Source: Siniperca chuatsi (taxonomy: Eukaryota > Chordata > Actinopteri > Centrarchiformes > Sinipercidae). From it: DNA of 64,000 nucleotides. The DNA lies in assembly GCF_020085105.1 (NCBI RefSeq), contig NC_058046.1:23587675-23651674 (forward strand). The letters are read 5' to 3'. Of this stretch, positions 27,901 to 40,036 are shown in pieces. Within the stretch, counting starts at the first letter, position 1, and the number at the start of each line of letters is the position of its first letter. Made by a program: the position numbers and the translations under genes. The notes below the pieces were generated by a model. The model worked only from the letters and a program-made list of their open reading frames with translations. It was not told the origin of the DNA and made no database searches.

Positions 27901-28529
27901 ATTCAGATCAGACATTCAAACCAAAAGCTCTTATGTTGTTTAATTCTACTGATAAACTGATTATAAATCTCTCCATGTAAGCGTGTGACATGATAAGTAA
28001 TGTACAGTGCTTGTTTGAGGTCATGAGGTCAATTTTAATATATAAAGTGCCTCAAAGCTCTAACAGCAATGTAAAACTAAGAGATGTGTCTTACCTTAGT
28101 ATATATACTTCCAAGATCATTGTCATCAATATGGTGAATTTCCGTAATACTGTAAACATGGGTAAACTGTAAAAGAAACCTTTTGTTTTTAAGGAAGACC
28201 ACATAAATGACCAATGTAAAACTTAAGGACAGCCAAACTGGTTAAACCTCAGTTTCTTGGTGCTTGCCAGTCCTGTTATATGATTCCCGATATACAGCAA
28301 AGGAAGAGGGAAAATCTGGCAAGAAAATAAAGGTGTACAATATTTTGTAAAATAGAATACAATTAAACAAAGACGAATGATGAAGAATATTTTTTGAAAA
28401 ATGAGAAACGCTTACTTTTAAGAGAATACTTCTGTCAAAATCTTGAAACTGGACTGTTTTGCTCATTTTGGCAGCATAAAGTACAACAAGAGTGGTGATC
28501 ATCTGAAAGGACCAAAGTGACCATGAAAT

Positions 28530-28564
<35 letters not shown>

Positions 28565-28905
28565 TGACAGACAAGAGATAAATCCACACTTGGACACCTG
28601 GACTTACCTGGCCAATTCCCAGACACATGTAGGAGGGAAACCTGCAAAAACCATACATAAGTAGACCAGGCTTAGTGTGGTTCCATGATGACTAATTTAG
28701 TGTTATTATAAACTTCCTCTGTGTGTTTGCTTTCTCCATTGACACTACATGAATGACTTGATGAAAGCGCCACATACCTGAAACTCGTCAGCACGGTTTT
28801 ATTCACCACCGTTATAAGAAACGAACTGCCGGCGTAAAACAAAGCAGAGAAGAACTTGAGCCGTCCGGAGTGTTCAACAGTTTCTTGACAGGCTTTCGCA
28901 GACAT
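24971..28905 (-). CDS. slc35d2: SLC35D2-type nucleotide-sugar transporter
   Basis: Golgi multi-pass antiporter of the SLC35D group (UDP-GlcNAc/UDP-glucose/GDP-mannose type), supplying sugar nucleotides for glycan synthesis. Twelve minus-strand exons: 28905-28778 (ATG), 28641-28608, 28502-28416, 28315-28248, 28166-28095, 27886-27818, 27706-27604, 26736-26644, 26542-26475, 26019-25941, 25615-25533, 25097-24971 (TGA). Summed length is 1011 bp, 336 aa, against about 337 in human. Motifs seen: [79 protein letters not shown] and [12 protein letters not shown], all hallmarks of SLC35D. One donor is weak (AG|GTTTAA after 28248). A LINE tail lies in the intron at about 26150-26412 and a (GT)n tract at 28532-28562. 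Convergent with znf367. Confidence 0.93.
26150..26412 (+). mobile_element. non-LTR retrotransposon 3' tail
   Basis: In a slc35d2 intron. An AT-rich 3' UTR ends TTTCCCCGCGGGGATCAATA, then AAGCATTTCTGATTCTGA, the characteristic end of a fish LINE family. No coding part remains. It is similar in design to the element in habp4 but with a different tail. Confidence 0.7.
28532..28562. repeat. (GT)n microsatellite
   Basis: About 15 uninterrupted GT units in a slc35d2 intron, just beyond the exon 28416-28502. Confidence 0.95.
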
Positions 28906-29149
28906 CGTCAGATACTATAAAGACAGCTGTTAAGAGTTTTTTTTGTTTTTCAAAGGCGGAGCAATTCCTGGTTTAGCGGAAGGGTATACCCAAGAGGACC
29001 TGGCTGCAGACGTCCACCACGATGAGCTTTCGTATACAGGAAGTCACGTGACATCAACAGCCGACAGGTTTATTATTATTACTTCCTTAAATAATTTCAA
29101 ATGTACAAACATCATGGCTTCAAGATCATTAAACCAATGGGATCAAGTA

Positions 29150-29545
29150 CATACAAAAAAGACAAATCAAAACAGGCTGGATATTGAAATAATATAAAAT
29201 AAAATAAAAAATATAAAATATAAAAAAATATAAAATAAAGGGATATTCTAAAAAGTTCCATTGCATTTTTATTTTTTGTGACTTAAGGGCTTTCATATAA
29301 GAAAGAAACTCATTATGAAATACACTAAACCTAGGTTTCACTCTCAAATACTGGATTTGTGTATATACATTTTTCCAAGAATAAGAATGTTACTAACCAG
29401 AAAGTCATTTTTACGATTGTCCATGACAAGTCCATAAACCATGTCCTCTAGAGAAAAGTTTTCAAGTTGAAGAACCTTTGGGCAAAGCCAGTCGCGTGTA
29501 TCAAGCCATAACGCTTCAGAATACAAACACTGGAAAAAAATGCAT
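29150..29545 (-). mobile_element. L1-type LINE ORF2 C-terminal remnant (frameshifted)
   Basis: The minus strand reads ...FSLEDMVYGLVMDNRKNDFL, then VSNILILGKMYIHKSS; after a frameshift near 29345 it reads VKPRFSVFHNEFLSYMKALK and on. The pattern fuG...N-ILI-GK-YIHK...P-F-VF-EF is the conserved C-terminal part of L1/Tx1-type ORF2 after the reverse transcriptase. It ends in a (TTTTA)n-like tail at 29190-29240. Confidence 0.65.
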
Positions 29546-30342
29546 TTCTTTTACTTTGGGAGTAACAACAGCTGAAAGTGAGATAGATTTTTATTTTTTG
29601 CTCATTTAAAAAACTTTTATTAGCAGAATTAGAAAATGTTTCCATTTGTTAGCAAACTTTATTTTTAAATGTTACTAATAACAACTGAAGCCAAGGGGAT
29701 TTTTCTGCCCTTCCCATCATCTCTGGTTCATTTTTAATCTTTATTTGAAACAATAAATAAAAACCTTCTCGATTTATGTAAAAGATATTTGTAAATATGA
29801 GTCTTGATTTTGTACCCACCTAATTGTAACACATGGAAAGTTTGTATAACCTGAGCTGTATAGCTAACTAGCTTGTTTAATGTTATTGTTTAAGACACCA
29901 ATTGTTAAATTCATAGTCCAATTAGTAATGTTCCAGTGACCATACATGATCATACACTGTAACTTGTAACTTGTATAAGACACAAGAACAGTTTCTTTCC
30001 ACAGCCATCACTCTGATGAACAGTTAACATAAGTGACATAGTGTCAGGCACAACCTGACACTATATATATTTTATATTTATAGTTGACATACACACAGTT
30101 TTTAACATGTACATCAATGTCAGATATAAACCTAAGCCACTGTATACTGACATGTATACATGCATATACTGTATACTGTTTTCGTCTTCGTCCTCTTGTC
30201 GAACTGAAACCGCGAAGAAGAACCACTTCCGCGGTTATCGCAGTGTAATTTCCTGTATACTTTTTTTTTTGCTTATTAAACATTCAATACTTCAAGTAGA
30301 GCAGGTCGAACAATTGAACAATAATGAAACCGAGAACAAAGA

Positions 30343-30560
30343 AAGCCATAATTACAGAGTTACACGGTTCAAAGAAAGAGCATCCAAATTATTACATAGT
30401 GCATTCTTAGATTTACAAAAATTCAATGACTCTTTTAAAGATGGCATATCGTGAATAAAAACATTAAATAAAGGTTTAGTGTTGCCAAATTTACATTTGT
30501 AAATGAAAAAAATTGCCATAACAATCATACTATTAATTGTTAAATCTTTTGAGTAAGATA
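30343..30560 (-). mobile_element. second L1-type LINE ORF2 C-terminal remnant
   Basis: The minus strand reads MIVMAIFFIYKCKFGNTKPL, then FNVFIHDMPSLKESLNF. This lines up with the remnant at 29150-29545 (ILILGKMYIHK...KPRFSVFHNEFLSYMKAL), so it comes from a related family. No other ORF2 sequence is visible around it. Confidence 0.55.
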
Positions 30561-30907
30561 ACAGTAACAGTCTTGTCCACAGCACAGCCAGGTTCCTTCT
30601 GGTTCTACAGGTGTTTCCTGTCAAGCACTAGTGAATGACCAGTCAGGAAAAGGAGTCTTATGGTCACTCCTCACAGTGACTCAGGCTATATACCCAAAGT
30701 GTTTCCCCTTTTCTTTAAGTTCTCAGGTCTACTACCACTTAATGGTGAAATAAAATAACATAAAATACATTCATATAAAATAATCAAAGCATGCATTTTC
30801 TAGATAGGCAATTAAACGTGTTTTATATCGTTTATAGTTTCAAAATAAAGCAATTTGGTAACACGATGTACGAAGGCTATTCATGTGGAATGCATTTTGC
30901 AGAATCT

Positions 30908-31290
30908 TAGTGGTGGAGGAGGTATTCAGATCATTTATTAAGAAAAAGTAGTGACAATAGCATAATTTGCAAATGCCTTATTACAAGTAATGGGCCCGTA
31001 TTTGAGATTTTATATAGTACGGATATTAGCAGTATAAATCTGCACAAGTTTTCAAAGTAAAAGTATTTGTTATGAAGGATGGACTCTGTCAAGAGTGTAA
31101 AATAAGGTGATGCAGTAATGTGTACATACAATTTTAATGTGGTGTGGTCGAGGTGGTGCAATAAAACACTGTTGGGTAGTTTAAACAGCAAATTCATCAT
31201 ATTAGTCAGTCATATGTTTGCATGCTAAAACTTAAAATAATTAAAAATATTTAAAATAATTAAATGCAGCTGTCAGGTAATTGTTTTCCG
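30908..31290 (+). mobile_element. decayed hAT-like miniature element
   Basis: Starts AGTGGTGGAGGAGGTATTCA and contains CACTGTTGGGTAGTTTAAAC and TCATATGTTTGCATGCTAAA. These correspond in order to segments of the intact copy at 35167-35640. The right end is lost or unrecognisable. Confidence 0.6.
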
Positions 31291-34200
31291 CTTATGTGTT
31301 GCTAATGCTGTACAAAGTATCTTAAAAGTGAGTACAGTGTGCTGTGATGTGGCTATAGTTTCCACAGCCCAGCACATTTTCAGTGCCCAAACCTTTCAAA
31401 TAAATGTGATATGCCCTAAAAGGGCATGAATTGTGTGTTACTTGTTGCTTTTGATTAAGTGTATAGCTTAGCAACTTAACTACATACAAGAGGGACCTGT
31501 GATATGTTTCTTTCTGTGACATTTTGTTCTCACGTTAATATAGTGTGTACATATACTACAGTGATGAGACATGACAACCACCTCCAAAAACATAAAAACT
31601 ATGTAGCACAAATGTGCATCATACAGCATTGTGGCCAAGTATGCAAAATAGAGTTTAAATAGAAGTACAGCTTTAAAGACAGAAAGTATTATATTCTAAC
31701 TGACACATTACAGTATGTTTTTGTATTGAGACATTTTATTCATTTAATGACATTGTGCAGCACATTTCTGCTCAGCTTCAGACTGAGGAGCTGTCTGATA
31801 GTTCTACCAAGTTAAACATTGTCAGACTAAAAGTAGTCATCACGCTTCAGTAGATAAGTAGGCAAAGCACTTTCTGTAAAACTGGCTGCTAGAGTAAGCT
31901 GCACCCATAAATCTGCTGTTTGGAAGACACACTTCCTTATTTGAATGTACTTTACTGGAGTCAGCAGTCTGACCAGAGTTTTAAATATGCTGTTATCAAT
32001 AAATCTGTCTGGAAAAAAGTTGCAATGAGATGTTACATTTGTTGAGACAAATACGCTGATAAGAAAACACTTTGCTTAAGAAGACTGACTATTGTACATC
32101 ACCCACAGTCATTAATCATGATGTGAGATGCTTGATATCTGAGTGTATGGTTTATCAAAGCAAACTTTGAGGGTCAAATCATAAGTTATCTGACAGTGAA
32201 GAAATTATTTATCAAAGCAAGTGGGATCATGTACAATTTTGGAGCCAGTTTCCTGAGTGAAACTCTGTAAGGAGGAAGTGCTGTATGCAAAATGTGGTGC
32301 TACTTTACAGGGGCCTGTGGAGTTGCCTCATAGCTGTGTCAAGTACATTTCCTATTCTTCTGTCGGTGTTTATGAACACACACACGTTGGAAAACCTGAG
32401 CAGTCTGCAGGAAAGGAGTTTAGAATAAAATGTCAATAAAAGTCACCAGTACATTCCTTTGCACACCAGTTTCCATCTATAATGAATGCACTCTTTGTTT
32501 TTGCTCTATTTGCTGCATTTTCCACCTACTTGTATGTACATAATAGTTTATTTTTATTGTATCTTTGTTAAGCTTTGTTGTCCTTGTTTTTAGCTGTATG
32601 TCTATTTATATCTTCCTATAAATAGTTCTTGGAACTGTGTGTAAGTACACTGGGAGCAACTTAAAATCAGAGTCAAATTCCTTGCAGGCCTATGTGTACA
32701 CATACTGATCTGATCTGATTTCACTAGTGAGTGCCATTGCATCAGACTTGGTATCTTCTGTATCACAGTGTAAACTGACAGAGTGGTAGGTAACCACAAG
32801 CACTCCTTCTCCTTTTTTACTTTCTCCTTCAGTTTGTGCAAATCTGTTGTATCATATTCTCACTCTCTTAGGGATATCTATTTCCTCTATTTCATTGCAC
32901 ATTAAAGATGTAAATAATAATTTGTGGGTTTTTGTTTTGTTTTTTGCAACACAAATGATCCGTCTTTGATCAACATTTCAACATATTGCCCTTTGAGGCG
33001 AGGTGAACAACAGCCAAACTTTTCTGACAGTTTAAGTGCTGGTGAATCAGTGCCTGGAGAATTATAACAGATTAAGCTGTCAGCAGGAGTTCAACAGTGC
33101 ACAGCTGTGACATGTTTTTGTGTGTGTTACGGTAACTTTTGCTGTGGCCCCATCTGACACCATCTCTTTTTGTTTTCTCAATATCTTTTCTTACACTGTT
33201 GCAGATGTCACGGAGCCCGACTGACTTTTTAACTATTTGGATTTTACCTCAGGTCTCTGATAAAGGAAATTAAACTTCTACTGGTGTGGTAAAAGATAGG
33301 AGCTCTTTGATAAACAGTGTAAGAGGTTGAAATCTCTTCACATTAAAAACTGTTTGACTACCGGCACTGGATAAACCTGCTCGGACTCGAGTAGACACAT
33401 ATGAGAAAGTATTACTTCTCGTTTAAGACTAGGTGACTCAAAAGGCAGATTCCTGTAATTTACCGGAGGTGTTTTTTCCCCGTTTCGAAGTGATGAGTTA
33501 TTCACAATCATAACAGCCTGAGGACTCAGTGGATTACTGTTTACAGTGAGTTTATTTTGTCTTGTCATCAACATAGATTTCACCTGACTTTCGCATCGCC
33601 ACGTTTGGATTTTGATAAAATGTCATCTAAGTCCAAAATTACAACATAATGGGTGTACTGTATAACTGTGGTAGTAGCAGGACTCACAATAGGGATTTAC
33701 ATAAAAACTGACTAATTGTTCATGAATGAAACCTGGAATACTGCAGAATACTACAGCAACATCAAATGCTGCCTGAGGTCGAATGCCAAGTTTGAAATGT
33801 GTTACACACTGAGCAGCTGCCAGTCCAAAAGTCTTTTTTGAGTTCCTTTTGCCTGTATTTGTGCACAAAGTGAGCAGAATTCATTTCTCACACACTTAAA
33901 GCAGCATCAGCATTTTATGGCTGCTCACTTTCTTTCAGTCTTGGATGATTTAAATGTTGATTTTCACTGCTCCGCAATACTGGACAGATTTTCTAAAGGC
34001 ACGATCAAGACAAAATTGTTCCATTAACACTATTATTTAATTTAACATTAAACATTATTTAATTAATTATAGTATTAATTATAATATTGAGATTCCATCC
34101 TCACAACATTGAGTATTTAATACACAAACATCCAGTATCCTTTCATGAAATTTTATTTAAGTAAGTAAAAGTAATGATCCAAAATTAAGAGTAAGAGCAA

Positions 34201-35166
34201 AATGTCTCCCCAATGTTGGTTATGATCTTTACAACTTTAAAAGGCTGAAAGCTCAAAATTCAAACTCAAACATTGTTGTACAGTGGAAAGTTGACAAAAC
34301 ATGTGTGCTCTGTAAAAGATCTTTAAATGCATTTAAGTACAATACTTAACAAAAACATTTACCAAAGTTAAAAAGATATCCAAAAAAGTACAAAACAGGC
34401 TATTCAGTAACAGTAACAGGAGTTATTAGGTTCTTTTACCTCTTTTTCTCTGTTTTTTGGAATGAAACCAAATAAATCAAATAAATGAGCTCAGTTAAGT
34501 TTCCCAGAAGGTTTTACAGCCTTTGCTGTATGTAGCAGCTTGTCTCTGTGGGATAAGTCATGGCAGAGGAGGGAGCAGAGTCAGGATTTTGATCATCAGA
34601 GGACAAGGAAAGTTCAAATCAATTTTTTCTTTCGCTTCTAGAAAGATCTGGAGTTACATTTCCAAGGATAAGTTACAATATTTATAGATTCAGATACATA
34701 AAGTTCCATCTGTAGTATTTAGGTGCTCCGGAGTTTCTTGCTCTCATCTGTCATCTTGTACAAATAAGCTATGACAAAGAACTAACACTCAGTAGAAACT
34801 TATTATCAAATATCATGCTCAGTGTTTGAGGCTCAGATGACTGATCCTAATAACTTTATCAGTAGTGACTTACCAATTGTCTACCTCCCTCTGGTTGGGG
34901 GTTTCTGACTGCGTTTATTGGTATAGCTAGAAAACAACCAAAACTTATGCAGATCCTTGATGTCTACATTATTTTGACCTGTATCTTTCTGAAATTACTG
35001 AATATTATTTGTCAAAAGCAGCATATTCAAAACTCTGTTGATAGTTTGACTATTGCTAGACAGTCATCACCACTACTACATCTGGAGGCGCACATAAAAA
35101 TAACATAAAAGAAAAATAATACAGAAATCACATTTCACAGAGATTTTTACAATGATTGTATAAAAG

Positions 35167-35640
35167 CAGTGGTGGAAGAAGTATTCACATCATTTATTTA
35201 AGTAAAAGTAGCAATACCACTACTATAAGTAAAACTCCTGTGTTCATAATTTTATTTAAGTAAAAGTACACAAGTATTAGCAACAAGTTATACTTAAAGT
35301 ATTAATAGTAAAAGTACTCATAAAGCAGAATTGCCCCTGTCAGTACTATATTATCTTATTGGAACATTATTATTGATGCATGAACATGTAAGCAGTACTT
35401 TAATGTTGCAGACTTTCCAGGTGGAGCTGATTTGAACCGCTTCATATACTGTTGGGTAGTTTCATCTATAACAGTGCATCAGATTTTATAACTGATCATA
35501 TGTTTTGTATGTAAAATCTCAATCGGAAAGCTAACTATTGCTGTTAAATAAATGTAGTGGAGTAAAAAGTTCAACATTTCCCTCTGTAAATTGGACATTA
35601 CAGTACTTGAGTAAATGTGCTTAGTTACTTTCCACCACTG
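35167..35640 (+). mobile_element. hAT-like miniature transposon (474 bp) with 8-bp target duplication
   Basis: The left terminus CAGTGGTGGAAGAAGTA and right terminus ...TTACTTTCCACCACTG are inverted. Flanks TATAAAAG (35159-35166) and TATAAATG (35641-35648) match at 7 of 8 bases, the 8-bp duplication expected of hAT transposition. There is no coding capacity. The family, rich in AAGTAAAAGTA words, is abundant in perch-like fishes. It lies about 170 bp downstream of the chemokine stop. Confidence 0.85.
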
Positions 35641-35808
35641 TATAAATGTGGTAGCAAGTAGTTGCTTTTCACAAGTTAATTTGGATAGTTTTCATAATCA
35701 ATAAAAAGAAACAACCATGAGGATTTCTGTATGACACAAGCTCTTGAAACACTAACTGTAGAAAACACAATACACAGACAAATTTCATGAAATGTTTCAT
35801 TCCACAGC

Positions 35809-37063
35809 TCACTTAATTGCATTCCACTTATTCTGCTTCATCTGCTTGTGGACCCTCTCTAGGTCAGACATCACCATAGGATCAGCACATATGGGCGTCT
35901 TCCTCATCTTCACATACAGTCTGTGGACCAACAAGGACAGGAAATTATGTTTCAATTTTAGATAATAGCAAAAATATACCATGTTAGCTTTATATGTAAC
36001 CATAAGTAACAGTCACAGTGCTAGTTTTCTGTTAAGTTTAGACAGTATACAGAAGATACTAAGAAAATGAAGCATTTGATAGCTACAAAATCACTGTAAT
36101 CATTTGGTTCATTGTTGATCTTCACCACTTACTTCAGTGCATTGATGTCACAGGCACTGCTGCTTTCCTGAATATCCCATCTTTTAACTTTCAGCAGCAG
36201 TCGTACAGAGATGTTCCTATTCACTCTGATGCAGCATTTTGGGATGCCAGCTGCAATGTGAGATTAAGATCCGTTATAAGAATGTTGGAAAGAAAAAAAT
36301 GTGGAATAACAGAATATGGTAACTGACAAAGAAATTGCTATAGACTGATGAATTGTGTCTATGTGCGTTCAGTGCTGTGCAGTCAATGTAAATCTCCAAA
36401 AATAAACTTTTTTTTGAGATTGGAAAATATTTCCATCATTACCATTTAGGTTTGTTCACTTTTTGGTTGGTTTGTTTTTGTCTCAAGTACACAATATTCT
36501 ACTTGGGACTTGGGTTTGGCTTCAAAGATAATAACAGATAAAATGGAAAAAATCTAAAGTTGAACATTAATGCAATAAAACTGAACAGGACTGAAGGTTT
36601 TGTATTGTGCAATGGTGCCAGTGGTGACTGCATAATGACAGCAGTTAGTGATGAACCAGTTGAAAGTTCACATGCTGGAACAGGTTTAATAGTATCATTC
36701 TAATTTTAGGTTGGAAAACTAAGAGCAGCTGGATGATATCGATAAACAGCTGTAACAACTGCAAAATTATTTACATCCTCTGCTTTTCCTACAACACATG
36801 CTCTTTTTAACTTTATAGGTTTATATGAACAGAAATATGCAATTCAACACTTTATGTTTGCACCATACAGAGAAAATGACCTCTGAATGTATACATATTT
36901 AAGACCATGTGCATAACTCATCCTCAGATAAAAACTGATTCAATACAAGTGTTTTCTTGGTTTTAACACGAGTATTCGGAATGTTACTGGGGTCCTTACC
37001 TTCAGTAGAGGTGATGGCCAAAGCACACAGACAGACAATCACAGATGCAACTTTCAGATCCAT
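35809..37063 (-). CDS. CC chemokine, CCL27/CCL28-like
   Basis: Small secreted chemoattractant acting on leukocyte G-protein-coupled receptors. Three minus-strand exons, 37063-37000 (ATG), 36250-36133 and 35920-35809 (TGA), give 97 aa with the usual chemokine intron phases. Residues 1-21 form a signal peptide (MDLKVASVIVCLCALAITST). The mature part has the adjacent pair in GIPKCCIRVNRNIS, then RLLLKVKRWDIQ, a third cysteine (SACDINALK) and a fourth (TPICADP), followed by a basic C-terminal helix. The HISRRLLERV...C...KRRRICVSP layout of human CCL28 fits best; fish ccl27/28-type naming is unsettled, so no symbol is given. A TATTTAAG box lies about 45 bp before the ATG. It is the only gene between slc35d2 and avp. 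Confidence 0.8.
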
Positions 37064-37103
37064 GATGGCAGAGGAAATGAGGGGAGAAAGTCTGGCCTTG
37101 CTG

Positions 37104-37113
37104 CTTAAATACT
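37104..37113 (-). promoter_or_regulatory. TATA-like box of the chemokine gene
   Basis: Minus-strand TATTTAAG, about 45 bp upstream of the ATG at 37063, implying a very short 5' UTR. Confidence 0.4.
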
Positions 37114-39970
37114 GGCACTGAAAGCACACACACGCGCACACCTGTGCACCCACCCAGTGCGTGAACATTGGCTCGAACCGTCCATGACAAAGAAATTAAC
37201 GCATAATGAGTCTTTATGAAAACACGTTACTTTCGATTTGAACCTGACTCTTTGTTCAAACTGCTGGTACTGGAAAAGTGTGTGGTACAGGTATGCTCCA
37301 CTCAGACAGGCTCTGACAGGTTTAATAACGACTCTTTTTACAAGATCTTATTTGATTGATGGATACTGAATTATGGCTTGCCAAATGCCACACCCAGAGT
37401 TACGAAAGATACAATATAGTAGATCACATTTAAACAATTAAGATTAATTAAGAAACTTAATTAAGGTCAAATGTCAGCTTAAGCAAAGTGATGCAGGTCT
37501 TTAAACAGCCTAGTCAAACGCCAGCATAAAAAGGAAAGGGAGAAACAAGACAAATTAGTATGTGTGATTAGTGCAAGGCTCTGTAATGTTTTGACATTGA
37601 AAAATTATTTATAATAATTTAGTAATGATCACGGGAACGATCCTTCAACCAGAGAACCTGAGTTCAAGCACCTGAATCTGTGGAGGGAAGAGCTCAAAAA
37701 ATAATTCACCGATAAGGGAGAATTAAATCTGGCAACATAGTGTTCAAATACTTGCAGGTATTGATAAAGGCTTAATTGACACAAATTTATCTATGTTGAC
37801 AAAGATATGGATCTGACAACAAGATATTATTTTGACCTAACACTGCAGAAGCTGCAGCTCAGCAGCAGAGACAACATTTCACATTCATTGTGTGCTCAGG
37901 TGTGGCTTGCAAACGTCTGTCACTTGTTGTGGAATTGAACGCGCGAGCATGCAAACCATACGATATAATTATCGGTAGAAAAAATCTTAACTGTTCCCCA
38001 GGGGAATTTTTATGGTAGCACAAATGACAGACTGACTGGGTGTTTGTCTGGAACTAGAAAAGTTGGTGATGTAGTAGCCAAAAACAACTAAACAGTGCGT
38101 GTATGATGTTTGGTTTGCATTTATGAGCATGCAACACTAAATACCTGATCCCATATAAAGCCTTCAAATCACAAGACTTATTTTGTTTCCCTCCTGTCTG
38201 AGCAGGTTTTAAACTCTCTGATATGTTTTTTTATTGAAACATAACTTTAAATTTGGACTTGATGATGCCGCAGATTAAAAGTTAAGAAATCACTAAAGAT
38301 GTTATATCCTGAGAGGGGCATGAATGTCTGTACAAAATGTCATGGCAATCCATCTAATAGTTGTTGAGATATTTCAGTCTGGACCAAAGTGGTGGACCGA
38401 CCGACCGAGTGCTGCTTTACTGTATTTTCTCTATTTTGTTTCATTTCAAAATGTCTGATAAGTTACTCTGCATTTTGCAGAAATAATTATAGGTGATTTC
38501 AAATGTAAATGAATAGGCAGTTAAGCAGAACTTTACATCAACGTGTCATCCTGGGCCCCTAAATGGTCAGTACCACTACTTTAAGTTAAGTCGACACATC
38601 TGTTTGAATACACACTGTGATCATGCATACTTATATTCATTTACAATTTGCATCACTGATGCAACACTGGCCAGGGGCCAACATGTGCCAGAAACAAATG
38701 ATTATACAATGTGCAATGAAGGGGTTTTAAAATAAAAGAAAACACAAAATGCACAAGAAGAAATTTCCAATACATCAAGATCAAGTTTTTCAAAATGCCA
38801 CACAGCTAGTAAATGAGTCAAAACAGGTAACTGGGAGGTCCTATATTCTGTTCCAGCTGAATCTGGAACGCATTACAGAGAAACTACCATCACATACAGT
38901 CCTGGCATAAACATCAGCTTTCAATCATCACACACAAAGCCGTATGACGGTTAGAATTCACTTTCTTTCATTTATGCACATTGGACATGTTGGTACACAA
39001 CAGAGAAAGCTGTGTGCCTGAAGGAGATGAATGAAAGGCGCTGCACTGATTCCACACCAACACTGTCAATTCAACAGCAACAACAGATGTGTGTGCTGGA
39101 CTACTCAATAAATGATTTATAACAACCACCTTTTAATCTACCTTAAAACACCACATCTTCTTTAAAAAAGTCCAGCCTTCGTTGTCCCCTCTTGACCCTC
39201 ATATCAGTATTAACATTAATTTAAGTTTGCTGTAAACGATAGCACCCAAACAAACTGTGTATTCCGGAAATATAAGATGGCAGACTGATTGAACTGCAAT
39301 AATTAGTATGGCTGATTTCTCATAAGTCGTTATCTGTGTTGGGTAACAATACATTCCTCATTCACTTGCCTACACACACACCCACACCCACACCCACACA
39401 GAAGTTTTATCAGTGAATCATGTCTTAAAAGTGAAATGATTTTGAGTCTGGGAATAATGAGAACAGACAGCAGAAGGTGTTTTGGCAGTGATACATTCTG
39501 TATTGTTTTTCAATATACAATAATATTTCTACTACACAAGAAAAACTGCTCTAGCATTATCATTCAGCTGTTTTACATGGACGTCTGTAGCAACCTTAAT
39601 CTCCAATCTCTGACATATGTACAGTGTTTTCCGCTATAACTCACTTGTTTGAAATGGAGCTCTGAGGCATGTTACATCCCCTCATATAGAATAAAATTTT
39701 GTTTACAGTATGTGCATTAGTATATACATTTCTAAGGTGGGAGCAAACATTAAATCTACTGTTTTCATACCCATTATCATGATTCCTCTCCCCCAGGATG
39801 TGGATAAAAATAGCCAATTACTAAAGTTGAAGATAGTTCTCTTACTGTGACCGTAAGTCGTCTTTACAGATACAGAAATATCAGAGCAGTAGGGTTAAGA
39901 GAGAACAAAGTTTGACTTGGCATTCTATTGGTTCAGGGTGCAAATCTCAAGGCTTATAGTGGAACAGGGA
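37114..39970. other. intergenic DNA between chemokine gene and avp
   Basis: About 2.9 kb, AT-rich. It holds a fish interspersed-repeat fragment at about 38311-38415 (contains ATGGCAATCCATCTAATAGT and GACCGACCGACCGA). No coding exon is supported; the frame 39436-39639 has no recognisable family. Confidence 0.55.
38311..38415. repeat. fish interspersed-repeat fragment
   Basis: The words CATGGCAATCCATCTAATAG, TTGTTGAGATATTTCAGTCT and GACCAAAGTGGTGGACCGAC occur together in a repeat seen widely in fish genomes. The class is not certain from the sequence alone. Confidence 0.5.
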
Positions 39971-39975
39971 TGATC

Positions 39976-39981
39976 TTTATT
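39976..39981 (-). promoter_or_regulatory. probable avp polyadenylation signal
   Basis: Minus-strand AATAAA 56 bp after the avp stop codon. Confidence 0.6.
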
Positions 39982-40036
39982 CTGCTCCTCCAGGGCCTGA
40001 GAAGCAGAGGAACCTCCACAGACAACAGTATCAGTA

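Larger units (their letters stand above)
28906..35158. other. gene-poor interval between slc35d2 and the chemokine gene
   Basis: About 6 kb of AT-rich DNA. It contains two L1-type ORF2 remnants, a decayed hAT-like element (30908-31290) and a TTTTA-rich tract (29190-29240). Short frames at 32257-32439, 33338-33583 and 33623-33868 have no recognisable homology or splice context. Two AATAAA words near 32425-32440 hint at an unknown transcript end on the plus strand, but nothing more supports it. Confidence 0.5.

Noticed and set aside
28242-28658. 138-codon minus-strand frame containing poly-(TH) from the GT microsatellite
   Set aside because: It runs through introns of slc35d2 and the microsatellite; the conserved exons are shorter and spliced.
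37615-37695. Possible tRNA-like sequence (GGTTCAAG-type word near GAGAACCTGAGTTCAAGCAC)
   Set aside because: No acceptor stem or cloverleaf can be drawn, and the A box is missing.
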